From Rubrobacter sp. (GTDB taxonomy: Bacteria; Actinomycetota; Rubrobacteria; Rubrobacterales; Rubrobacteraceae), in NCBI GenBank assembly GCA_019247245.1, contig JAFAPF010000343.1, positions 1 through 9,117 of the forward strand: a stretch of 9,117 nt of DNA. The letters run 5' to 3'. The position numbers and the translations under genes were made by a program. Below, in pieces: positions 1-5,958 of this stretch. The notes under the pieces are model-generated. The model did no database searches, was not told the origin of the DNA, and saw nothing but the letters and a program-made list of their open reading frames with translations. Position 1 is the first letter of the stretch. Every line of letters starts with the position of its first letter.

Positions 1-2
1 CG

Positions 3-179
3 TTTCGGGCCGGACCTTTTGTAGAGAACATAAGCAAGATAGACGCTGCGCCCAGAGAGATTAAAGAAAGGGAGAAAGATGCAGACGCGCCCCACAGCAA
101 ATACGACACGCCAGGTAGCGGATCTCCTGAGAAGCCTGAACCAAGCTGCCGTCACGACCCACGTCGGACCCGACGGTGA
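3..179 (+). CDS. possible C-terminal tail of rbfA (partial, 5' end outside window)
   Basis: One forward frame is open from base 3 to a TGA at 177-179. Its first part (F-R-A-G-P-F-V-E-N-I, then S-K-I-D-A-A-P-R-E-I-K) resembles the C-terminal helix of ribosome-binding factor A, in which a phenylalanine-led strand is followed by an R/K-I-D-x-L-type helix. RbfA is a 30S maturation factor, and its gene commonly lies just upstream of the DHH phosphoesterase gene in Actinobacteria and Firmicutes. Against this, the frame would overlap nrnA by about 100 bases, and the last 30 residues are low-complexity. Another frame stops at 22-24 and a third at 62-64, and either could be the true end of the upstream gene. 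The call rests on position and a weak similarity only. Confidence 0.22.
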   Translation, partial: FRAGPFVENISKIDAAPREIKEREKDADAPHSKYDTPGSGSPEKPEPSCRHDPRRTRR

Positions 180-1041
180 CGCAATAGGCTCCGCGATCGC
201 GCTCATGTACCTCCTGCGCTCTCTGGGTGTTAAAGCTCTCTTCTGTCACGCTGAAGCGATGCCTAGCTACCTTGGGTGGCTCGTGCCCTCCGAACCCCTT
301 GAGGAGTGCCCGCCAGGCTACGATGTCCTCGTAGTCGACACCTCCCGCTCTGATCGGATCGGAGCGCCTCATGAGGAGGCGGTGCGCTTGAACCTCGATC
401 ACCATGAGGATAACCCCTTATATGGAGAGTACAACCTAGTCGATCCCGATGCTGCTGCCAGCGCCCACATTGTGGCAGGACTCTACACTGAGCTCGGCAT
501 AGCTCTTGACAAGAAGACGGCCGAAGCGATTTACACTGGTATCTGGGCCGATACTGGGGGCTTCCGTTTTAGGAACGTCTCGCCCGAGACCCATGAGCTG
601 GTGGCTAACCTTTTGCGTGCAGGGGTGGTGCCCGCTGAAGTTTATGACCGGTTAAACCGCACCGGGACCATCGAGCAGCTAAATATCGTCGGAGTTTCTA
701 TGGCAAATGCTGAACACTATGGAGAGGCCTTGATCTCGGTTGTGGACGAGGACGACTACGAGCGTACCAGGGCCACCGAGCTCGACTCGAAAGACGCGAT
801 AGACCGCTTGAGGAGTGTCTCTGGCGTAGAGGTGGTGGGACATCTGAGACAGGTCGAAGAGGGCACGAAGGCGTCGTTGCGCTCCGAGAGGGTGAACGTG
901 GGCGAGATCGCGCGGGCTTTGGGAGGTGGTGGGCATAAGTTAGCAGCTGGCTACACCACGCGCAAAGCCCCACAGGAGGCTAAGGAAGAGCTGCTCGCGG
1001 CTCTTAAAGACGTTGTGGACCTCGGAAGTGGTACCAACTGA
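79..1041 (+). CDS. nrnA: NrnA-type DHH/DHHA1 phosphoesterase (oligoribonuclease / pAp phosphatase)
   Basis: A 320-residue cytoplasmic DHH-family phosphoesterase. NrnA enzymes degrade 2-5-nt RNAs and dephosphorylate 3'-phosphoadenosine 5'-phosphate, using Mn2+. Seen here: motif I H28-x-x-P-D-G-D34-A-I-G-S; D87 in V-V-D-T-S; the signature D107-H-H109; A-D158-T-G-G-F-R-F; then a DHHA1 domain with S-L-R-S (265-268) and the substrate-binding G-G-G-G-H-K-L-A-A-G at 282-291. All expected metal ligands are present and the length is normal for the family. The ATG at 79 is supported by AAAGGGAG at 67-74, four bases upstream. No promoter is evident in the 78 bases before it, so it is probably co-transcribed from upstream (an infB-rbfA type operon, inferred). 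There is no clear terminator after the TGA, and a minus-strand remnant converges on it. Family assignment is secure; the exact substrate preference is not. Confidence 0.93.
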   Translation: MQTRPTANTTRQVADLLRSLNQAAVTTHVGPDGDAIGSAIALMYLLRSLGVKALFCHAEAMPSYLGWLVPSEPLEECPPGYDVLVVDTSRSDRIGAPHEEAVRLNLDHHEDNPLYGEYNLVDPDAAASAHIVAGLYTELGIALDKKTAEAIYTGIWADTGGFRFRNVSPETHELVANLLRAGVVPAEVYDRLNRTGTIEQLNIVGVSMANAEHYGEALISVVDEDDYERTRATELDSKDAIDRLRSVSGVEVVGHLRQVEEGTKASLRSERVNVGEIARALGGGGHKLAAGYTTRKAPQEAKEELLAALKDVVDLGSGTN

Positions 1042-1063
1042 CGTTGCACAAAGCTTTTCTTAT

Positions 1064-1312
1064 CTACCCTATGCTCGGTGGTGCGGACAGGCTATGCTCC
1101 AGACCACCGATGACGAGCGTAGAGATACCTATCGGCTCCGTAGAATCGGGACGCTCACATATAACTCTTAGAGCTACAACGCCGTTGGAGAATCTCTCGA
1201 AGATATCGCATGCACCGACTGTTCTCATGGTCTCGGGAGCGACGAGACGTTCTATGTGCAGCTCTGGGAGGACCTCGATGCCTTCTTTGGCGACCCTGCG
1301 AGTCGAGAAGCA
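1064..1312 (-). pseudogene. decayed minus-strand gene, 3'-terminal 82 codons, function unknown
   Basis: Read on the minus strand, one frame is open from 1312 to a TAG at 1066-1064. The translation looks natural: a middle segment C-D-I-F-E-R-F-S-N-G-V-V-A-L-R-V, then an end rich in I/V/G with L-V-I-G-G-L-E-H. It has no early start codon; the only in-frame ATG lies 35 codons in. Just upstream the same frame has a TAG (1315-1313) and, further on, a TGA. A different frame that starts with an ATG at 1361 gives M-T-D-T-Q-D-D and then K-V-V-L-L-D-S-Q-G. A frameshift near 1290 or two nonsense mutations would therefore explain the break. I do not recognise the family. The 132-codon plus-strand frame over the same bases is rich in Ser, Arg, Thr and Pro, as antisense shadows usually are. 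Bases 1316-1491 hold nothing else that I can support. Confidence 0.35.
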
Positions 1313-1491
1313 CTACCTTTGCAAAGGACGTGTCGGTTGTATCATCCTGGGTATCCGTCATCTGAACCGTGGTACTCAGAACGTTAGTGCTACGCTCTGG
1401 ACTCTTCCAAAGAGAGGAGCGCCATCTTACCGTGCAAGGTAGCAGCTCGTGATCCTTCTCGTCGGTACCTGGTCCCTCACTACTTGTTTGG

Positions 1492-1497
1492 TAAACT
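1492..1497 (+). promoter_or_regulatory. candidate -10 box of the SRP RNA gene
   Basis: TAAACT lies six bases upstream of the predicted RNA 5' end at G1504, the right distance for a -10 element. No good TTGACA-like -35 is found 16-18 bases upstream (the region reads CCTGGTC). The call rests on position relative to a well-defined RNA start. Confidence 0.35.
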
Positions 1498-1503
1498 AGT
1501 CGT

Positions 1504-1776
1504 GCCGCGCTAAGCGGGGAGCTGGCGATGCCCTGTACCTGCGATCGCCTAGCAGGGCCTAGATCCCCGCCTGAGGCAGCCCGGGTTCGGTTGAAACCGG
1601 TGCGGTCGGCGTCGATGGTCCGGTCTCGGGCAATGGGGGCCCGTGAACCGTGTCAGGACCGGGAGGTAGCAGCACTAAGCGGGTAACCCCATGTGCTATC
1701 GGGGTCGCCGGGCCGGAGCCGACGGTCGGGAGTTCGCCGGGTCCGGGGTCGTCGAAGGCGGGGTGCGCGGCTTTTT
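1504..1776 (+). ncRNA. ffs: signal recognition particle RNA, large bacterial form with Alu domain
   Basis: This RNA forms SRP with Ffh and targets nascent membrane and secreted proteins. S domain: TGTCAGGACCGGGAGGTAGC (1651-1670), then AGCAC, is the conserved helix-8 region. ACC (1658-1660) pairs with GGT (1665-1667) around a GGGA tetraloop of the GNRA class. Alu domain: GCGGGGA (1514-1520) pairs with TCCCCGC (1564-1570). Inside it are a small hairpin GGC-GAT-GCC (1524-1532), the U-turn UGUA (1534-1537) and a hairpin CCTGC/GCAGG (1538-1542 with 1552-1556). The loop sequences GGCGAT and ATCGCC are complementary, as expected for the Alu loop-loop contact, and GCCTGAGGC follows. The molecule is closed by GCCGCGC (1504-1510) pairing with GCGCGGC (1765-1771). 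The length of about 270 nt matches the Bacillus-type scRNA rather than the short 4.5S form. Its position directly upstream of dnaX is the same as in Bacillus. Confidence 0.95.
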
Positions 1777-1777
1777 T
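1765..1777 (+). terminator. Rho-independent terminator formed by the SRP RNA closing helix
   Basis: The 3' arm GCGCGGC (1765-1771) of the SRP closing helix is followed directly by six T residues (1772-1777). The long GC-rich stem of the RNA plus the U tract makes an intrinsic terminator, which separates ffs from dnaX. Confidence 0.8.
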
Positions 1778-1803
1778 ATTGTTTTCGTAGGGGAAGCCTC
1801 CGC

Positions 1804-1809
1804 TATACT
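1804..1809 (+). promoter_or_regulatory. candidate -10 box for dnaX
   Basis: TATACT lies in the 70-base gap between the ffs terminator and the dnaX ATG. A start site near 1816 would leave a leader of about 32 nt. The -35 region is poor (GTTTTC at 1781-1786 with a 17-base spacer). The strong terminator just before it implies that dnaX needs its own promoter, which supports the call. Confidence 0.45.
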
Positions 1810-1847
1810 AACAGTGTGAGGTCTCTCCGAATCATCGCTGTTTAGAT

Positions 1848-3710
1848 ATGCGCCACGTCTCGCTATACCGCAAGTGGCGTCCCCGTACCTTCGATGCCGT
1901 CGTCGGGCAGGACCCGGTGGTGCGTACCCTCCGGCGCGCCATAGAGGCGGACCGCGTCTCGCACGCCTACCTCTTCTCAGGACCGCGCGGGACGGGAAAG
2001 ACGAGTACGGCCAAAGTCCTGGCGATGAGCCTCAACTGCGAGAAGGGGCCGACCCCGCAGCCGGACGGGACGTGCGAGAGCTGTCGGGCGATCATCAACA
2101 ACTCCTCGTTCGACGTACTGGAGATGGATGCGGCCTCGAACCGAGGGATAGATGAGATTCGGGATCTGAGGGACAAGGTGAACCTGGCACCCGCGCAGGG
2201 CCGGATGAAGGTTTACATTATCGATGAGGTTCACATGCTCACCCCCGAGGCTTCTAACGCGCTCCTCAAGATGCTCGAGGAGCCACCCGAGTATTTTATC
2301 TTCGTCTTAGCAACCACCGAGAAGCACAAGGTCCTGCCGACGATCATCAGTCGCTGCCAGAGCTTCGACTTCCGCAGGCCTGGGGTCGCGCAACTCTCAG
2401 AGAAGCTTTGTGAGATCGCCGAGGCTGAAGACATCGAAGCCGAGCCCGCAGCGCTCACCCTGATCGCCCGCGAGGGCAAAGGCTCGTTCCGGGATGCCGA
2501 AAGCCTGCTCGACCAACTCGCCTCGTTCACCGAAGGTCCTATAACCGCTGCGAGTGTCCGGGAGCTTCTAGGCAGCGTCAGCTCGGAGGTGCTATTTGAA
2601 ACCGTCGACGCGCTGTATAAGCGGCGAGCAGCAGACGCTTTACGCGTGGTGGACCGTCTCCAAAACGAGGGTAAGGATCTCTCGCAATTTGTTAGCGAGC
2701 TAATCGAGCATCTTAGACGTCTCATGCTCCTACCGCACGCACCTGAGGCTGCGCTCACCGAGGTTGGGACCGAAGAGAGGCCGTCCTTGGAGGAGCAGGC
2801 TGGGCGAATACCAACCCCCGAAGTGATGCGTATTATCGAAGCTTTAGGCGACACCCTCTCGCGCACCAAGCGTGGTGGTGACCCGAAGTTGGAGCTCGAA
2901 TTGACCTTTTTGAAGCTTGCTCGCGATTACGTGGAGCCCTCCGTTGACGTGCTACTCGGGCGTCTCGAAATACTAGAGAAGATCGTCGCGGATGGAGCTC
3001 CTGCGCCGCCAGCTCCGCCACAAGAACAGAAGGGGGAGTTCGAGCTCGCGGAACAAGAGAGTGGAGAGCTGGTTGGCGAGGTCGGCTCCAAGGAGGAAGC
3101 TGAAATACCAGGTGAGGTGAAGCCGCAAGCCGGATATTCCGCCGATGACCAGGAAGAGTCAGCAGAGCTCACTACGGTGGCTGTCCAATGGAGCTGGGTT
3201 ATGCAGGAGCTGAAGGAGCGCAAGCAAGCCTCCGCGGAGGCGGTGTTCCGTATGGCCCGACCTGCATCCTTCCGCGACAACGTTCTGGAGCTCGAGTTCC
3301 CGGCGGAGCATGAGTATTTTCTGGATATTGCGGGGTATCCCAAGCACGTACGCGAGCTGCAGAAAGTGCTCGAAGAACGCCTCGGTATGCGTCCACACTT
3401 GGAGTTCCGCGTCGTCGACTCGCATGGTGCTGCCCCAGACACAGCCGCCAATGCGGGCGTTCTCCCTGCCCGTTCGCAAACACCGAAGGAAGCTCCCAAA
3501 ATCGCCCCCGAAGGGGACGCGCTGTACCGCGAGGGTGCGGAAGGCGCGAACGCAGCGTCGGGGTCGAATAACAATAACCTCCCGGATGAGAAGCCTGCGG
3601 AGGAAGCCAGGGCCGATGACACGATTCAGGATTCACGAGAGGTGTTCGTGATGGCGCGGGAACGGTTCGGTATCGGGGATTCTAGCAGTAGTAAGCGTAG
3701 AGGAAGCTAG
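1848..3710 (+). CDS. dnaX: DNA polymerase III subunit gamma/tau (clamp loader ATPase)
   Basis: A 620-residue AAA+ ATPase of the replicative clamp loader; it loads the beta clamp and, as tau, couples polymerase to helicase. Visible: N-terminal S-L-Y-R-K-W-R-P-R-T-F (5-15); Walker A G-P-R-G-T-G-K-T-S-T (45-54); zinc module with C64, C76 and C79; Walker B with D-E-V-H (126-129); sensor 1 A-T-T (155-157); arginine finger S-R169-C; sensor 2 G-S-F-R-D-A (212-217); collar domain to about 360; a Pro/Glu-rich linker (about 382-440); a folded C-terminal block (about 445-523, starting V-Q-W-S-W); and a disordered Ala/Glu-rich tail. The start is fixed by the conserved N-terminus. No Shine-Dalgarno sequence precedes the ATG. 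At zinc position 73 there is Asp where the E. coli protein has Cys. I saw no A-run that could produce a short gamma form. ebfC and recR, which often follow dnaX, are absent here. Confidence 0.97.
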   Translation: MRHVSLYRKWRPRTFDAVVGQDPVVRTLRRAIEADRVSHAYLFSGPRGTGKTSTAKVLAMSLNCEKGPTPQPDGTCESCRAIINNSSFDVLEMDAASNRGIDEIRDLRDKVNLAPAQGRMKVYIIDEVHMLTPEASNALLKMLEEPPEYFIFVLATTEKHKVLPTIISRCQSFDFRRPGVAQLSEKLCEIAEAEDIEAEPAALTLIAREGKGSFRDAESLLDQLASFTEGPITAASVRELLGSVSSEVLFETVDALYKRRAADALRVVDRLQNEGKDLSQFVSELIEHLRRLMLLPHAPEAALTEVGTEERPSLEEQAGRIPTPEVMRIIEALGDTLSRTKRGGDPKLELELTFLKLARDYVEPSVDVLLGRLEILEKIVADGAPAPPAPPQEQKGEFELAEQESGELVGEVGSKEEAEIPGEVKPQAGYSADDQEESAELTTVAVQWSWVMQELKERKQASAEAVFRMARPASFRDNVLELEFPAEHEYFLDIAGYPKHVRELQKVLEERLGMRPHLEFRVVDSHGAAPDTAANAGVLPARSQTPKEAPKIAPEGDALYREGAEGANAASGSNNNNLPDEKPAEEARADDTIQDSREVFVMARERFGIGDSSSSKRRGS

Positions 3711-3786
3711 ACGTAGAGGCTTATCGTAGTAACGTTCTGTCGTTTCTATGAGGACGCAAACTCCGCGCAAATCGCGCTTGCCGCCA

Positions 3787-3972
3787 TCATCGAGAGCCTA
3801 CCGGCTCGAAAGGCGTAACCATTCCACTGTTTCCCTCGTCTAACGCAATAGGTTCTAGTTTTGGAACGAAAGGAATACTCATCTGGGGTGGTTCTTGCGA
3901 GACAAAAAGAAGCAGCAAGGAGACGAATACAGCAGCCCTCCCGAGACAAAGTACCCTGACCAGGGTCGTGGG
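3787..3972 (-). pseudogene. possible remnant of a small signal-anchored protein, function unknown
   Basis: The minus-strand frame ending at a TGA (3789-3787) translates to a natural-looking segment: a basic stretch, a hydrophobic run A-A-V-F-V-S-L-L-L-L-F-V-S, then Q-E-P-P-Q-M-S-I-P-F-V-P and an acidic C-terminal end. The architecture would suit a small protein with one N-terminal membrane anchor. There is no ATG, GTG or TTG in frame near the hydrophobic run, so if real the gene has lost its start. The upstream extension of this frame runs antisense to the gene at 4022. The assignment rests only on how protein-like the translation looks, and it could be chance. Confidence 0.22.
3953..3966. 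promoter_or_regulatory. dyad symmetry, candidate operator
   Basis: ACCCTG-AC-CAGGGT is a perfect 6-bp inverted repeat with a 2-bp centre. It lies 55 bases before the ATG at 4022 and 18 bases before a second palindrome. Its size and position fit a dimeric repressor site, but no regulator gene is in the window and it could be chance. Confidence 0.3.
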
Positions 3973-3984
3973 AGAATGTGTAGT

Positions 3985-3996
3985 ACGAAGCTTCGT
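3985..3996. promoter_or_regulatory. 12-bp perfect palindrome, candidate operator
   Basis: ACGAAGCTTCGT is fully self-complementary with no spacer. It sits 12 bases before the AAGGAG ribosome binding site of the gene at 4022, where promoter or operator DNA is expected. No function can be assigned from sequence alone. Confidence 0.33.
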
Positions 3997-4008
3997 GAAA
4001 GCATTAGG

Positions 4009-4014
4009 AAGGAG
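4009..4014 (+). promoter_or_regulatory. ribosome binding site that fixes the start at 4022
   Basis: AAGGAG lies seven bases before the ATG at 4022-4024, within AGGAAGGAGAG. It marks the true start of a gene that is now broken: the frame from this ATG runs only 34 codons before a TAG at 4124-4126. Confidence 0.75.
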
Positions 4015-4021
4015 AGAAAAG

Positions 4022-4630
4022 ATGTACAGAGGTAGAGACATAGATCGTGGTATGCGGCTACCCGAGGAGCTTGTTGAGGGCACCACTCGAACGCCCGAGT
4101 CTGCTATAGGTACGCCTCGGGGATAGGGCTGACCAGGCAGCACAAGAAGCTGGCAGATCACACTGGGAACCGGGAGTACTCGCTGCCTTACTGACCTTCT
4201 TGCTGCTCGAACTTCTTGTGTTCGGCATCGGCCTGATCGCAGCGACCGTCCAGGCGACTCGGGCAATGAAGATGTGGTCATGGGGGATCATAGGGTTGAT
4301 TGCCTTCTTTGTGGGAGGTTACGTTGCCAGCAAGACTCCAGGAGCTCGAGATACGCGTGCTAGCTTGCTCGATGGTCTCTTTGTATGGGCTTTGGTCGCC
4401 ATCTGATGCTGTTGTTCTCCTCGCTGGGGGTTGGGCAGCTCTTCGGGGCCCTAGGCGATGTAATTGGGCAGTCGTGTGCCCTTGGGGATCCGACTACCAC
4501 CATCGATCCGAACCGGATCACGGGCACCATTAGGAACTCGGCGCTAGGAGCGTTCCTGAGCCTGCTGGTGTGGGCGCTCGCGTCCGCACTCGGGGGTGGC
4601 TCGAAGGTACTGGCCGCTCAACGGGGGTAA
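4022..4630 (+). pseudogene. small multi-pass membrane protein gene, broken by two frameshifts
   Basis: The pieces join into one protein of about 200 residues. Piece 1, from the ATG at 4022, is hydrophilic (M-Y-R-G-R-D-I-D-R-G start) and ends at TAG 4124. Piece 2, in another frame, starts near 4122 (D-R-A-D-Q-A-A-Q-E). It has a long hydrophobic helix (A-A-L-L-T-F-L-L-L-E-L-L-V-F-G-I-G), a second helix ending F-F-V-G-G-Y-V-A-S, and then D-G-L-F-V-W-A-L-V before a TGA at 4404. Piece 3, in the first frame again, has a Gly-rich helix (G-V-G-Q-L-F-G-A-L-G-D) and a last helix before the TAA at 4630. Shift 1 lies at the GGGG of 4119-4122 (one base too many); shift 2 lies between about 4385 and 4404. 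The G-G-Y-V-A-S then L-L-D-G-L-F-V-W-A-L pattern recalls the YrzE/TIGR04086 type of membrane protein (weak). Function is unknown, and the original start signal is intact. Confidence 0.7.
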
Positions 4631-4642
4631 GACGACTAGGAT

Positions 4643-4667
4643 AACATCTCCTCAGAGAACAGATGTT
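4643..4667. terminator. possible weak bidirectional hairpin between convergent pseudogenes
   Basis: AACATCT (4643-4649) and AGATGTT (4661-4667) are complementary around an 11-base loop, between the plus-strand membrane gene (stop at 4630) and the minus-strand antiporter gene (stop at 4686). The stem is AT-rich with only TGTT after it, so any terminator function would be weak. The call is mainly positional. Confidence 0.25.
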
Positions 4668-4685
4668 TGTTACGCGTCGGCAACT

Positions 4686-5841
4686 CTACCGGGACGCATT
4701 TTGGGCTGGTACTGCCGGAAGAGGGAGGAGGGCTATCTTCTCTGAAGAAGGTGGCTTACCCAAATATCCGTGGGTTACGGCAATTAACCCTGCAAGGCCG
4801 ATCCCGTACAAGAGGAGAACCACTAGCGAATCGACGCCCATACGCAAAAGTCGCGGATGGGACCGGAAGGAGATCGTAGAGGTAGACAGCCGTCAGTAGG
4901 GTCTCGAGGCCGGTCAAGTAGATATCCGTTTTCTGGGCCTGCGGCAGCGTGGCTTGCCCGGAAAGCACACTCGCCAGCAGGAACAGCACCGGTAGGAAGG
5001 CGTTGCCACCAAAGATGTCGCTTACGGCAAGCTTGTAGTCATCTAGTTTGACTGACGCGGACCCGGTTGAGATCTCCGGGAGCGTGGTAGCAGCCGCGAG
5101 GAACGTAGAGCCGAACAGCACACCACTCATTCTGATCTGCTCAGCGATGTTGTTACTGCTCGCCTCGAGCACAACGCCGACCACGAGGGTGACTATACCA
5201 GACACGGTAAACACCATGGCCGTTCGCGTGGTGCTCACTCCCCTCTCTTGAGCATTCTGCTTCTTCTTGGTCTTAGCGATACCATGGCATTCTTCCTGTC
5301 CACCTGGAGCATCGTCCTTCTGGTGCCAGGGCAGATCAGTGCGGGCTTTTCCTATAAGACAGATGCCAGTTACCTATAGCACGGTAATTAAGAGGTCGCC
5401 GGGCGCTACACCCCCAAGCTACACCCCCAAAGATCAGCAATAGCGGCAGCTGGGTGCCCATGAGCGTTGCCGCAAGAACAGCGATCACCAGCACGCCTTC
5501 CAAGACAAGCGCAAGGGAGGCTGCACGTAGGTCAGCGAATGCCTTCCCCGTATCCCGAACACATCGAGCCCCACCAGCACGACGGTCTGGATGGCGATCT
5601 CGCCCAAGATGTTGCCGGTGGCGATGCCGAGGTCTTGACGCAACGCAGCGCTCGCGGTGATGACGATCTCGGGAAGGTTCGTGGCGATTGCCAATAGGAT
5701 CAGGCTCCCAGCGCTTCGCCCAGGCCGCGAGACGCTCGGAGAGCATGTCTGTGATGTCGGAGAGCTTTATGCTGCGCTCCACACGGCGACCGCGGCAGCT
5801 ACGATGAGCACCAAGATCGGCAGAGACAACGAGCTGAGCAA
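4686..5841 (-). pseudogene. CaCA-family cation/Ca2+ antiporter gene, heavily degraded
   Basis: Members of this family exchange Ca2+ for H+ or Na+ across the membrane through two inverted alpha repeats. Fragments in all three minus frames join into about 380 residues. The start is TTG 5841-5839, with AAAGGA six bases upstream. Alpha-1 is visible as A-T-N-L-P-E-I with G-N-I-L-G (about 5690-5590). Alpha-2 is visible as T-T-L-P-E-I-S-T-G-S-A-S, then S-D-I-F-G-G-N-A-F (about 5125-4990). A basic cytoplasmic loop lies between them, and a last hydrophobic helix (L-V-V-L-L-L-Y-G-I-G-L-A-G) lies near 4800. Lesions: frame changes near 5768, 5728, 5706 and 5528; a 13-bp duplication at 5405-5430; a TAG at 5376-5374; a frameshift near 4870. 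The alpha-2 half is open for about 168 codons. The family call is firm because both repeats are readable. The ion specificity is unknown and no functional product is expected. Confidence 0.85.
5405..5430. repeat. exact 13-bp tandem duplication (two copies)
   Basis: GCTACACCCCCAA at 5405-5417 is repeated exactly at 5418-5430. It lies inside the antiporter pseudogene. Removing one copy restores the minus-strand reading L-L-L-I-F-G-G-V-A-P-G-D-L-L-I-T-V-L across the junction, so the duplication itself causes a +1-base frame change (13 is not a multiple of 3). The two copies have not diverged. Confidence 0.95.
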
Positions 5842-5874
5842 GGCGGTTCCTTTCTTTGGTGTGTTGCTTTTACT

Positions 5875-5880
5875 CTTATA
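5875..5880 (-). promoter_or_regulatory. candidate -10 box for the antiporter gene
   Basis: On the minus strand TATAAG (5880-5875) lies 33 bases before the TTG start at 5841, which would give a leader of about 27 nt. The -35 region is unremarkable. This may be a surviving promoter of the now broken antiporter gene. Confidence 0.35.
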
Positions 5881-5958
5881 CCCAGCTTCGTAAGTATTCT
5901 GTGGTTGAGTCCCCTTACTAGGAAGTCGCCCGCCGTAAGAACAGGTCGATGAGGCTTG

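Larger units (their letters stand above)
3711..4021. other. 311-base gap between dnaX and the next gene start
   Basis: This gap contains no intact gene. It holds a possible minus-strand remnant (3787-3972), two dyad symmetries (3953-3966 and 3985-3996) and, at its right end, a strong ribosome binding site for the gene at 4022. No convincing dnaX terminator is present: the perfect stem GAGCC/GGCTC at 3794-3807 has no T run on either strand. The expected ebfC-recR pair is not recognisable in any frame. Confidence 0.6.

Noticed and set aside
61..405. minus-strand ORF opposite the start of nrnA
   Set aside because: It is antisense to a well-supported gene with all catalytic motifs. It has no signal of its own.
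1044..1442. 132-codon plus-strand ORF after nrnA
   Set aside because: Its translation is rich in Ser, Thr, Arg and Pro without any motif, it has no ribosome binding site, and the opposite strand reads as a more natural protein over most of it.
2231..3636. long minus-strand ORFs opposite dnaX (up to 231 codons)
   Set aside because: They are Ser/Arg-rich shadows of the conserved dnaX frame, a common effect of its codon bias.
1848..3710. programmed frameshift or slippage site producing a short gamma form of DnaX
   Set aside because: I saw no A-run or A-AAA-AAG type heptamer in the linker region of the gene.
3794..3807. GAGCC/GGCTC hairpin as a dnaX terminator
   Set aside because: The stem is only 5 bp and no T run follows on either strand.
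4200..4406. 68-codon ORF as an independent small membrane protein
   Set aside because: The sequence reads naturally from the 4022 start through this piece into the 4385-4630 piece once two shifts are allowed. A strong ribosome binding site exists only at 4022.
4663..5251. several plus-strand ORFs of 64-78 codons
   Set aside because: They lie antisense to the antiporter pseudogene, whose alpha-2 repeat is clearly on the minus strand.
5454..5893. plus-strand ORFs of 68-78 codons
   Set aside because: They are antisense shadows of the broken alpha-1 half of the antiporter gene.
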